A DNA stretch of 64,000 nt. It comes from Chlorops oryzae. Its lineage: Eukaryota > Arthropoda > Insecta > Diptera > Chloropidae. This document shows positions 21,230-31,928 of the stretch, in pieces; position 1 is the stretch's first letter; each line of letters begins with the position of its first letter. Under the pieces are notes generated by a model that made no database searches, was not told the origin of the DNA, and saw nothing but the letters and a program-made list of their open reading frames with translations. Location of the stretch: assembly GCA_020466095.1 (NCBI GenBank), contig CM035806.1:128541679-128605678 (forward strand). Reading direction: 5' to 3'. The translations under genes were made by a program, and so were the position numbers.

Positions 21230-21472
21230 TCAAAAAACGACAAGCAGCAACGCAGGGTCAAAATCATCGTCTAAATGCTCTGCGCGTTTCGTAGGAGTTT
21301 TAAAAGGGAATTCGAAAAAACTCAAGGGTGAACACGCATAATGTAAAGACAGTCTAAGATTAAAACGAAGCGTCCGGGCATATTCCGGCGATTTAATATA
21401 ATAAATGCAACGATTTTGTTCCATTAGCACAATTAGCTTTTCTATGCATTCGCGCGGCCACTTCCCCGACAT
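21230..21472 (-). pseudogene. MADF-domain protein fragment
   Basis: The minus-strand frame starts MSGKWPRECIEKLIVLMEQN followed by RCIYYIKSPEYARTLRF. This is the opening of a MADF domain (a Myb/SANT-like DNA-binding fold: acidic helix, Leu-Ile, Arg/Cys-Leu-Tyr, then P-x-Y). The rest of the domain is missing and the frame drifts into DD-rich sequence before a stop. MADF proteins are known companions of PIF/Harbinger transposases as well as host regulators in flies. The nearby GGCCTTTTACACTAGG (minus, about 21650) resembles a transposon end, so a dead element copy is more likely than a host gene. Confidence 0.5.
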
Positions 21473-21739
21473 TTGAAACTTTAAATGTTACATTTCCCGA
21501 AAATATTTGACAAAACGAAAGAGAGCAACACGAAATTGCCGAGTACGGGCAATTCTGAAACGAGCAATTTTTCTGTACTCCCCCGCTCTGCGTCGCGCCT
21601 ATAAACGAAAAAAATTGCCGGCGATAGTTGCCTAGTGTAAAAGGCCTCAATGGCACTTCAAAGCAGTGCTGTCGTTTTCGTATCAGAGAAAGTAACAAAA
21701 TGTTTTAAAAATAGTAGTTTTTATAAAATAAAAGGAGAT

Positions 21740-22273
21740 CCCAACGGGAAAATACGTAATACATGAACTTTGCAATTTAATGATTCATTTATAAATTCAA
21801 AGAAGTGGAACTATGCATTACCAGGTTATCGCAATTGTATAGAGTAGAAGATTTTTGTTATACTTTCTACCAACAACAACCAAATTTACATGTGCTTACA
21901 GTTCCAATTACAATGGTAATGCACGATTTTCGTAGGACATCGCTGTAAAAAAATTCATTGCTTACGTAATGAGTAGTTATGTTGAATGTTTAACTTACTT
22001 TGTTTACCTTTTCCCGTTGGGATATTCAGCCCTATTATGATTGTCGACTACTGATAGAGAATCGAAAAAGTTCTATCTTCGACAAAAATTTTTAATTTTC
22101 CACATGCTAGAAAATGAAAAATTTTAGTCTACGTTGTTGTTGGTAGAAAATATAACAAAAATCTTCTACTCCTTACAATTCCGATAACCTGGTAATGCAT
22201 AGTTCCACTTGTTTGAACTTATAAATGAATCATTAAATTACAAAGTTCATGTATTACGTATTTTCCCGTTGGG
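21740..22273. mobile_element. 534-bp foldback element (CCCAACGGGAAAATACG termini)
   Basis: The left arm (21740-about 21885) and right arm (about 22135-22273) are inverse copies over ~140 bp, sharing CCCAACGGGAAAATACGTAA and TGGAACTATGCATTACCAG. The loop holds a second CCCGTTGGG end (22014-22022). No obvious target duplication. Confidence 0.85.
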
Positions 22274-22493
22274 TCGCTTGTCTTGTCGCATAGTATGAAC
22301 GACGATTTGGCGGCGAAATTACGAGAAACTAGTACTGTTGATTTGGGAAGTAGTCGAAAAATACTTCTGCACTAGTTCAATTTCTTACAGGGATTGGCAT
22401 AGGCTTGATAGGCTACATTTGGTTGTATGAAATGGATCTATGTATATATACCCAACGGGAAAAGGTAAGCAAAGTAAGTTAAACATTCATTTT
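21979..22493. repeat. Second, interleaved inverted pair of the same termini
   Basis: GAATGTTTAACTTACTTTG through CCTTTTCCCGTTGGG (21979-22022) is inverted at 22450-22493 (CCCAACGGGAAAAGGTAAGC onward). One arm lies in the loop of the element at 21740-22273 and the other outside it, so two foldbacks interlock. Confidence 0.75.
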
Positions 22494-22976
22494 TATAGTG
22501 GGCGTGGCATAAGGGCGTTTTTTCAAAATTGTCCCCTACACCCGAAATTCAAATGGGACTTAAATGAAATTTGGCACTTATGCTTCCTTTGAAGTCGTAA
22601 ACATACTCCCAAAAAATTTCCCTGGTCGGTCCATTATTAAGGGTACCTCCAGTACTAGGGTCTGTCACAAAAATCCCAAAACTACCTCAAAATCGGACTT
22701 TTTCGAAATATTTCAATGAAACTTAGAATTTGAGCGTATATTTAAGCCTCAGATTAGAATTGCAAAAAAAGTGGAAAACTGGGCGTGGAAAAGGGACGGT
22801 TTTCATAAAGAAATTTGACAAAAGTTGGTATATGGGGCCCCTAATAGCCTTAAAAACCTCTTGAATATTCTTACTTAGTGGTCCTGTTTTTGGGCGTGGT
22901 AAAAAAATTATTTAAACATGTGTCAGTGTCGGGTATTTTATTGTCAGGCTCGCCTGACTATAACACCCTTACTTGT
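22494..22976 (+). mobile_element. Family B, 5'-truncated copy
   Basis: It begins abruptly at GTGGGCGTGGCATAAGGGCG right after a CCCAACGGG arm and ends GACTATAACACCCTTACTTG. Non-coding. Confidence 0.75.
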
Positions 22977-23003
22977 TTTTATCTTCTTTTATTAATATTT
23001 TTT

Positions 23004-23865
23004 TATACCCGACACACTCTGTGTCGAGGGTACATTGCATTTGTGTGGTTGTGTGTAACACCCAGAACCAGTCGAGATAAACCATACAAAATATTTATAG
23101 AAATGATCAGCGTCACCAGGAGATTCGATTAAGCCATGTCCGTCCGTCCGTCTGTCTGTCTGTCTGTATACAGTTATCTTATCGAAGGAGTTGAGCTATC
23201 TCGACAAAATTTGGTACGCGTGCTCACGGGGACATGAGTAAGAACAAGTTCGAGAATGGACACGATCGGATCAAATTTAGGGGTACCTCCAGTACTAGGG
23301 TCTGTTACGAAAATCACAAAAACTGCTCTAAAATCGAAGATTTTCAAGATATTTTGATGAAAGTTAATATTTGAACATATTTAAAGGCCAGTAATATTAT
23401 TACCAAAAATTGAAAAAGTGGGCGTGGCAGAAGGGTGGTTTTCGAAAATTGTCTCCTACACCTGAAATTCAAATGGGACTTGAACGAAATTTGGCACTTA
23501 TGCTTCCTTTGTAGCCTTAAACATCTTTCCAAAAAATTTCCTTGATCGGTCCATTTTTAAGGGTACCTCCAGTACTAGGGTCTGTCACAAAAATCTCAAA
23601 ACTGCCTTAAAATCGGACTTTTTCGAATTATTTTAATGAAACTTAAAATTTGAGCGTATATTTAAGCCTCCGATTATAGTTCAACAAAAATTGGAAAAGT
23701 GGGCGTGGCAAAGGGGCATTTTTCATAAAGAAATCTATCAAAAGTCGGTATATGGGGCCCCTTATGGTCTTAAACACCTCTTGATATTAAAATTATTTGA
23801 ACATGTGTGTCTGTGTCGGGTATTCTATTGTAAGGCTCACCTGACTATAACACCCTTACTTGTTT
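23004..23865 (+). mobile_element. Family B, full-length copy
   Basis: It begins TATACCCGACACACTCTGTG and ends CACCCTTACTTGTTTT. Internal landmarks are a (CCGT/CTGT)n run near 23140, GGGTACCTCCAGTACTAGGG twice, and GTGGGCGTGGCA twice. It is about 862 bp with no ORF of note. Confidence 0.85.
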
Positions 23866-24235
23866 TAATTAAATTATTGTATTTTTTCTTTACTTATTTG
23901 TTTCTATTTAAATCTTTTTCTCTTTCATCTCTTTAAATTTTCTCGCCTCGCCTCGGCCGAGCCTTGAACCACTGACCTCAACTTCGCTGGGCGAACGTCT
24001 TAACGAATTTAATTTATTGGTCAAAATGTTCACTTGAGTTTATGGTTGCTCAAGTTTTGGGGAACGTGCTTAAGGAATTGTTTCACTCCCAAAATTTTTT
24101 GCTTGAAAATGAACCATTAAAAAAAAAATAAAATAAAATAAAACCTTAAAAATTTAGGAGAAAATGTTTGTCTTCCAAAACAACTACACTCTGAACAAAA
24201 AAAAAGCTGTAATTAAAAAAAAAATTCAAAAAAAA

Positions 24236-24312
24236 AATTCCCGCCGCCAGCAGGGATAGAACCCCGAAGCTCACGACTGTCGAGTCACAGTTTAAACTAC
24301 TGAGCTATCGAA
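24236..24312 (-). repeat. tRNA-like SINE head (also at 57205-57283, plus)
   Basis: The minus strand reads GATAGCTCAGTAGTTTAAAC (A box) and GGGGTTCTATCCCTGCTGG (B box). The arms do not close an acceptor stem. A pol III promoter relic within the 1.54-kb unit. Confidence 0.6.
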
Positions 24313-24765
24313 ACCTCCGGAGATTGTTGATCAGAATGCGAACTGATACGTCTAAGTGAACGAAAGCGAATTTGAACATAAAAAGTAACTGTTTTTCAAC
24401 TGTTCATTTGACTGCCTTTTTCAGTGCATTTAACGCAGAATACAGTTTATTTGACCACTCTTACTTTAACTGTTCTAAGTAGTTGATTTAACTGTTGTTA
24501 TTTCTCTCGGTGTACATATGGGGCATTTCACGTCAAGTGTACCCGCTCAAAAATCTTCATACCTGGGATTTCGATGAAACTTGGTGGAAATGTTGCGCTA
24601 TGAGAGAACATGAATTGTGCAAAAGTAGGAGGGGAAATATTGACCGGGTGCCTAGATACAGGGTGTTAAACTTTCGGTCCTTTTTGTATTCAAAAAATTC
24701 TACGTCTCGCAAATTGGGAAATGAAAAAAATGTGATAAAGGATTTTTATAGATTTTTGTCTGTCG

Positions 24766-24831
24766 CAGAAGCCGCTATTCAGCTTTATCAACTAGAAAAG
24801 TTCAGCAGCCACAGCTGAATAGCGGCTTCTG
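24766..24831. repeat. Short palindromic MITE-like hairpin
   Basis: GCAGAAGCCGCTATTCAGCT and AGCTGAATAGCGGCTTCTGC are perfect inverse copies around a ~25-base loop. Confidence 0.8.
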
Positions 24832-25359
24832 CGTGCTTGGCGCGTGGGTCGCGCTGGGTTCTACACCTCCATTGAGTTGTTAGATTTGGAGATCCCATCC
24901 TGTTTAAGATGTCATTTTATAGAAAAAAAGTTCAGCTTTCGTTTAAAATTATTTTAAAAAATATAAAAAATGTCGCATTCGGCGAAAAATTGCTTATAAC
25001 AAGTTGAGTTGTGTCATAGGACACCAGATAAGAACGAAGTTCATTATGGTATTTATAAATGTTAGTAAATATAATTCGCAGCAAGGTTTTTCGCAAAACT
25101 CAATTGTTTTTATTAATCGAAAAATATATGTATACAAGACGGCTGTTTGTTGTTTTCAACTGTTTTTAACAAGCGAAAATGCGATACAGTATATTCTGCT
25201 TAGCTGCATTCAATTATTTTCCAGACAATTTTATGCACTTACGTGAAAAACGCACCTACCCGAAATTTTTTGCTGTATTTTTGAGTAACATATCAGAATG
25301 TCTTTAACAATACTTGAATTCTTAAAAGAACGCCGTCCAAATATTTATTTTATTAACAA

Positions 25360-26220
25360 ACAAGTAAGAAAATCGGTCAAGCCCGACTTTGAAATACCCA
25401 GCGTCCCGACATTATGAGCGCACTATGTTTTGCTTCTCTCTTTATGGGCGTGGCAGTGGGAGGGCCACATAAATTATTTCCCTACACCTTTCATTCGCCT
25501 TGGTGAACCTATGTTGCGAATTTGAAGCTTCTATGCCTTTTACTTCGGAAGTTACGAAAATTCTCCATTTGTGGGCGTGGCAGTGGGCGGGCTACATAAA
25601 TTTTTGTTCCTACACCTTTCATTTGCCTTTGTCAACCTATGTTGCGATTTTGAAGCATCTACGCCTTAAACCTCGGAAGTTAAGAAAAATCTTCATTTGT
25701 GGGCGTGGCAGTGGGCGAGCCACATAAAATTTTTTCCTGCACCTTTAATTCGTCTTGCTCAACCTATGTTGCGGATTTGAAGCTTCTACGCCTTTTACTT
25801 CACAAGTTAAGATAAGCCCTTATTTGTGGGCGTGGCTCACGGAGGGCGGCGTCCATTTTTTCCAGGATATGTCCCTTTTCGTAGTTTACCAGTACACCAA
25901 ATATCAATGAAATGTGTTGAGTGGTTCGCAAGTTACAAGCATTTTACTGAAAACACATTAAATTCATTTGTGGGCGTGGCAGTGAGCGGATGTCTCCCAT
26001 TTTTACTTAGGATCATACTCGGACCCCGATATACCTGTGTGCCACATTTCGACTTGATTGGTCCAGCCGTTTCGGAGGAGATCCGGACACGGACGGACGG
26101 ACAGACGGACAGTCTAAATCGAATTTTTGATCCTCATCAAAAATATATATGTCTATATCTACGGAGCGTTATTCTAGCTGTTACAAGATACCGTAATATA
26201 CGTTGCTTACGCTGGGTATA
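25360..26220 (+). mobile_element. Family A, copy 2
   Basis: It begins CAAGTAAGAAAATCGGTCAA and ends GCTTACGCTGGGTATA. Contains three GTGGGCGTGGCAGTGGG-type units and a short CGGA run near 26090. Non-coding. Confidence 0.85.
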
Positions 26221-27360
26221 AAAACAAATAAGTACTTTGACTTACTTTCGCTACTTGAACGTACTTATTACAAGTAATCGGACTCACAGGGTTGCATTTA
26301 AGTCACACATTTCCTATATTTCTGTCAACCTGTCATCGAAATTTCAACTCTGATTTCCTTTCTTCAAAGTAGTGAGCTCGTTACTTCCTTTCAATTTACT
26401 TTAACAGCGTTGAGCCCTCAAAGTGCTAAGTTAGATAAGCAGAATATACTGGAACTGAAAAAGCATACGTGTAAAGGATTTTCCATCGCAAATGAGATAG
26501 TCTCGAAAATGCGAATTTTCATACATAAAGATGTTTTAAAGTATCGATATTTTTCACACCGATATAACATCCGCAGCCCCCGGAGTACAGACGATGATTT
26601 TAAATATGTTTTAATTATGTACGAATTGACGTATGCTTTGATAGCGCAAAAAAATTATAAGCTACCTAAAATGCCCTTATATATTTGCAAAAACCTACTA
26701 ATCGGAGTTATTCTGAAAACGTTCAGTCTGGCAGCACCACATATTGTTTTGTTTTGTTTGAATGCATTTATGCTTGTATGTGTCTGTGTAGTTTCTGAAT
26801 TTAATAATTAATTGTTTTTTCGGGATATCGTCGGAAATAAGTGTCGCCTAAAAAAGTATAATATCTCGGCCGCATCAGGAAGTCATTTTACGTAAATATA
26901 TGTATATTTATTTCTTTTTGCAAAGGTTATTATACCCCTTTTTGCGAACTTCAATTTAGGTAACGCGGATTTTATAGCGGTTTTTTCACTTTTTCTCGAC
27001 TAGGTCCCCTGTCGCTATCGTTTCATAAAGAACTTCGTTCTAAAAATAAAAACCGTTTTTTTGTGCATCAATAATAATTTTCGGGAATTGTAATATTTTT
27101 TTCGGAAAGAGCAGACAAAAATCTATAAAAATCCTTTATCACATTTTTTTCATTTCCCAATTTGCGAGACGTAGAATTTTTTGAATACAAAAAGGACCGA
27201 AAGTTTAACACCCTGTATCTAGACACCCGGTCAATATTTCCCTTCCTCCTTTTGCACAATTCATGTACTCTCATAGCGCAACATTTCCACCAAGTTTCAT
27301 CGAAATCCCAGGTATGAAGATTTTTTGAGCGGGTACACTTGACGTGAAATGCCCCATATG

Positions 27361-27978
27361 TCACTCTCATAGATTTTGAGCGGGAACCATTAACCAAACC
27401 GAAGTTTTTCATAAACGTTTGAACCGAACCGAACCCCTTTTAGTAAAATTAAAAAAAAAAAAAACGCGTAAATTCAAATCATGTAAACAGATATTTAAAA
27501 TTTCCTATGGTTTGGTTAGAAGTTGGATCATATGACTGTAGCATATTGGCCCTAAATTTCAACCGCACCGCGGATTGTGAGTGCATTTGGAAAACTCCTA
27601 ATACGCTCGGATTACCATTTAAGTAGCAACTATAAGCTCGATGTTTCAGTTGCTTAAATGGCGACAGATCAAGTTACCTGACCGAATTTTGAAACTTTCA
27701 TGAGTTATAAGCCCTATAACCAAGGCGCATTAAACAAGGTGGAGTTAGTATGAAGTTTGTCTTCTTCTTCCTTTTTTTTTTTTTTTTCTTTGAAGAAACT
27801 TGAAACTGTCAAACTTATTTTATAATTTTTAATTTACAACAAATTTCAGCAAATTAACAAATCAATAGTTTCGATTGCTTACATTTTTGAATGAAATTTC
27901 AAATTTTTATGTAAACAAACGTCTCATTTTGACATTTTCAAGTTCTTTACAAAAACAAAGTATCGTGTTGTTCTTGTC
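27361..27978. other. No gene seen
   Basis: Contains a short fragment of the 11664 repeat (27357-27380) and one CAAGG-family left-end relic at 27722. Otherwise featureless. Confidence 0.45.
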
Positions 27979-28800
27979 CATAGCTGTGAAATTGCGATTA
28001 CGATTAGTAATCAATTAAATTACATTTTAAAAGGAATTATAATGATTATATAATCCTAATATGAGATTTTTCTGGTAAGTAATTGATTACGAATACAAAT
28101 AATCAAATTGGAATCAGGATTAACTTGCGATTACGAAAAATAATCAAAAATAATCAAAAGTAATCAAAAAGTAATCCGACTACTTTTGAAGATTATTTTT
28201 GATTAGTTTTGATTATTTTTAGGGTTTTTGTCTGTTCAACTCTTCTGCTAAGTACTTGAACGATAATTCAAGTGCTGAAACTATTTTGCAAAAGTACAAC
28301 TTGTTGAAGGAACCCTTTGTAGCATTTAATACGTCTTTGACATCATCAGCGCCAGTTGAAAGAATATATTCTTTTGCCGGCATAGTAACTCAAGGCGAAT
28401 AGCAGTTTGAAGTAAAATGGTTTCTTTGTTTTATCATGCATTGTGTGTTTTCGTTCTGTTTCATAATAAAATATTTATATTACATATATTTGTATTTGTT
28501 TTTGAATCAAATTTCTGAAAAATTCCTAGTTGAACAGACGAAAACCCTAAAAATAATCAAAAAATAATCAAAAAAAATTTTCAAAAGTAGTCGGATTACT
28601 TTTTTGATTACTTTTGATTATTTTTGATTATTTTTCGTAATCGCAAGTAATCGTGATTCCAATTTGATTATTTGTATTCGTAATTCTTGGATTATTGGGC
28701 CAAACAGAAAAGAATCGTACTTAATCAATTACTTCAACTTTTGGATAAAAGTAATCAAATTACTAATGATACGATTAGTAATCATTACTTCACAGCTATG
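27979..28800 (+). mobile_element. Non-autonomous hAT element with long hairpin arms
   Basis: CATAGCTGTGAA at 27979 and TTCACAGCTATG ending 28800, flanked by perfect TTCTTGTC duplications (27971-27978, 28801-28808). Arms of ~265 bp are inverse copies rich in TAATCAAAA repeats. The loop encodes a scrap of hAT transposase (28238-28402). Confidence 0.92.
28238..28402 (+). pseudogene. hAT transposase C-terminal remnant
   Basis: A 54-codon frame reads ...LLKEPFVAFNTSLTSSAPVE then RIYSFAGIVTQGE and stop. The TSSAPVER-x-FSFAG block is the conserved start of the hAT dimerisation domain, normally followed by the RNRL-x-D-x-L part, which is missing. It is what remains of the transposase after internal deletion of the element at 27979-28800. 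Not functional. Confidence 0.82.
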
Positions 28801-29181
28801 TTCTTGTCTTGTTGTACTTGTTGTAAAAGTAACATGAACTTTTATTTTAAAAATAATGCAGAGCATACAGTCCATTTGCACTTATCAGAACTATTTACTG
28901 CTTGATAGCAGTTCTGGCTTTTTTTTTTTAATCTATGACGCCTTTTATAATCGTGTAAGAATTCACAATCATCTAAGAGTGTAATAGTTAACATGAAACG
29001 GTGAGTTATGTGCTTAAAAATATTTTCAGATTTTCTTCTTATCTATGCAATTAGCCTTGTTATAAAAGCTTTAAGCATAGGACAAAAACGGATGCCATGA
29101 AACTTCCTGTTCGACATTGACATTTAGAAAAAATGTAAATTTCTTAAGTCTGAAACATGTCGGGTAAACCTTTGATCACAT
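28801..29181. other. Spacer downstream of TFIIE beta
   Basis: AT-rich; no further gene or clear repeat. A canonical AATAAA for TFIIE beta was not identified here. Confidence 0.4.
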
Positions 29182-30573
29182 TTACCCCGATGTTGGATTT
29201 ACACCTTTCAACGTCAATGTATTGTCCTCGTACGTTTCTAGAACATCAGCCAAATGCTCATTATCTCGGGGTTTCTTTAATTGACGCTTCTTGTTTATCA
29301 CTTTCTTTCGTTTAGGTACTTGAACTTTTGGTCCATGATCTTGCATTGATCTTATGCCTAAAACAGGACAAAAAATTTTTCTTTATTAAATTTGTAATAT
29401 TATTAATGCATTACAAACCTTGTTTTTCCAAATACTCGTCTATTTTAGCATCATCCATTGCATCGACAGTTGCTGAACGCCATAGCTTTTGGAATTCTTC
29501 ATCTACCTAAAGAAAGGGGACATGATTTTTCCCTCAATGATTAAATCCAGTTCTTACTGTGAAATTAGCCGTTCGATCATTATAGAAGAGAATTTTTTTC
29601 TTATCCAAAGGACGCACGAGGAAAATAATTTCCGCAGCACGATTTTTCAGCACTTTGTCGCAATGTGGCAAGGACTCTTGTACGTCATCAAGTAAAACCC
29701 CACCTAGGCCTTTTAAATCTTGCTGTTTTAGCAGGCGCAACAGGCTTTTACCATCCTTTATTTTATAGACAGACTTAAATGAAAATCGCTGCCCATCTGG
29801 AGTCGCTTCAATCTTTGGATTGTTCATTAACGCCTCTGACGCTAGCCACTGGAAAAACGGACGGAATTTACATAAATAAATATTTAAGTATTGTATATAT
29901 GTAAATAAATAAATAAAACGCTCAATAATTTCGTCATTCACAGATTATGTATCCAAAAACTATAAATTATAGGACCAATTTAACTACTCAGATCGACATA
30001 TATAGAGCAGTTTGCCCAAAATTCAGTAATTTCAATGTTTTATCTGTTCTATTTTGCTTTATAGAACTCAATAATTTTCAAACAATAATTTTATGCTTAC
30101 ATTTTTCACAGATGAGCCAATATCAAGCTGATTCGTTTCGTCAAGTATCTCATCTATAGTGAGCGGATGATCGTCTCCATCTTGATGACGATTCTTCATA
30201 TGTTTTACAATTTTAGCCAACACTCCGAAGCGGTATTGTGAGCTTCCTGCCATACTCTTGTAGCTAATCCCAAAGAGATAAAGTTAGTCAATGTAATTTG
30301 GTATAGAATGGGAACCAACCTTGTCGCGTCCAGCTTTGGAGCGCCCGGTGGACGCATTTTCTTTTTGGCATCATCTTTAGCAGTGGTGGGAGCAGGAAGG
30401 TCTACTTTTGCCTTCTTTTCAACGCTGGAATACGCGCGAATACAGATTACAACAAAAGAAAACTTTAAGGCAAATCTATATAATATACTAAAACATTATC
30501 CATATACTAACGTTGGGGTTGCCATAGCCCGTTTCTTGAAGGCTTCCCGTTCTTTTAACAATGAAGGATCCAT
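29182..30573 (-). CDS. TfIIEbeta: TFIIE beta subunit (general transcription factor IIE)
   Basis: Six minus-strand exons: 30573-30512, 30424-30320, 30263-30101, 29848-29558, 29506-29419 and 29357-29182, all with GT-AG borders, joining to 885 nt (294 aa; human about 291). It begins [20 protein letters not shown], a Lys/Pro-rich linker follows, then winged-helix regions with [19 protein letters not shown] (about 85-105), [25 protein letters not shown] and [12 protein letters not shown]. The region [19 protein letters not shown] and a basic tail with NEHLADVL close the protein. TFIIE beta pairs with TFIIE alpha in the RNA polymerase II pre-initiation complex, binding promoter DNA and recruiting TFIIH. 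Start context is AGAAATGG. No break is seen. Confidence 0.97.
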
Positions 30574-31454
30574 TTCTAGGGAATAACTTATATCTCCAAG
30601 AATTTAAATGAAATAATATGCAATTGCAACAGTCGGTTCGGACCCAGATTGAGATGGATATATTCGATAGTCGATTGTTATCAAACTGACTAGAAATCGA
30701 TTTCTAGAGCTGGAAAATCATCGATGCCTGCGACCAAAATATCAATATTATCGATGTTTTCATATAAAATTTAAGGCACCACGTAAGCATTCAATCTGAC
30801 CAAATCAGTCAGTTAATTAGGCGACATCAAACCTTATTCGCGATTAGATAAATACGCCAGATGATTCCATCCTTTCGTAGATTTTGCTGTTTCTGACGGT
30901 CCGTCATCGCCGTTCATTTCAATCATATGGAAACAAAAGAATTTCACAAGAACTTTGTTCCGCTTTTGCATCAATTACATTGACAGGAGACTAACTACAG
31001 TTCTATCCGGACATTGCATCGCTTTGTAATTGAAAATTGTAAAAACTCAAATCATATGTTTTCTTCGGTGTGCTGCCATTTCGTTTTATTTTTATAGTCA
31101 GGTAGCACGAAAAATTTATTTCAATCTTTTTTCTGAATGGTGTATACACGGTGACGTCACTTTTCGAGATTAATTTTGAATTGGCACTAGCTGCCATATA
31201 GCGCACATGTTCTTCAAGAGTGTCACAACTCCATATTTACAATTTAAAACAAAAAGAAATTTTACCGATGCAGTCTAGGTGCATTTATATGACAAAGAGA
31301 TTGACATAACTGTTATTTTTTTTCGTTGATTTGCAATAACAAAAATGCAACTACGTGTGTGCGATTAGGTAGACAGGTGACCTGTGAACACATTTCTTGC
31401 ATTAACTCCAATTTGACAAATTTTAAATTGAGACCAGGGTTGGAGCAAGTATTA
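30574..31454. other. Upstream region of TFIIE beta; no second gene
   Basis: Includes the presumed promoter just above 30573. No TATA box is obvious. Open frames here (for example 31003-31206, minus) carry no recognisable domain. Confidence 0.4.
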
Positions 31455-31928
31455 GGGCCAATATTACCAAACATATTTAAAAAAATTTTAAAATTAAATT
31501 AAAAATTTTTTTATTTTAAATTTCATTTTCAATATGCAACTTTTTTAAGTATAGCAAAATGTGGCAGCACGCTCCACTGTCAGGGGTAGTCAGTCAAATT
31601 CACGAATGATTGAAATATTATTTTAGAGCATGGAGCCGTGTGCGCGCGATTTTTCATCAGTCTCATATCGCTGTAATCCGAATCCATACATTTAAAGCTT
31701 TGCTTGTTTCGTTTTGCGCAGATTTTTTCCGTAAAATTTTAGAATGAACGTAATCAGCTGTTTTTCTACCCCCCAAAACAGGGCTGTTACCATATCTTAA
31801 AAAAAACTTAAACGACCTGCTGAGGTAGTTTAAAATTTTTTAAAAATATTTTAAAAATTTCTGTGGTGAAAATGTTAATCAGATTTTATTTTTAAAATTT
31901 TTTTAAATATGCTTGGTAATATTGGCCC
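31455..31928. mobile_element. Harbinger-type MITE with TTA duplication
   Basis: GGGCCAATATTACCAAACAT at the left and GCTTGGTAATATTGGCCC at the right. TTA flanks both sides (31452-31454, 31929-31931). 474 bp, AT-rich, non-coding. Confidence 0.82.

Larger units (their letters stand above)
22976..24519 (+). repeat. 1.54-kb unit, copy 1 (inverse of 57004-58550)
   Basis: From TTTTTATCTTCTTTTATT to CTCTCGGTGTACATAT this region is matched in inverse at 57004-58550 at roughly 97-98 percent identity by eye. The unit contains a full family B element, a GAGCCTTGAACCACTGACC tRNA-like block and a second tRNA-like block. Confidence 0.9.
24515..27360. mobile_element. Element with ~248-bp inverted repeats
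   Basis: The left arm 24515-24762 (CATATGGGGCATTTCACGTC onward) and right arm 27112-27360 are near-identical inverse copies. Between them lie a family A copy and a 134-codon open frame (26410-26811) that I do not recognise. No clear target duplication, and the left arm abuts the 1.54-kb unit. Two independent inserted copies of one repeat is the alternative. Confidence 0.65.

Noticed and set aside
24236..24312. True tRNA gene
   Set aside because: A and B boxes are present but the acceptor and anticodon stems do not pair; the same block sits inside a repeated unit.
26410..26811. 134-codon ORF between the 248-bp inverted repeats
   Set aside because: No domain, no splice context and AT-rich codon use; kept only as part of the element description.
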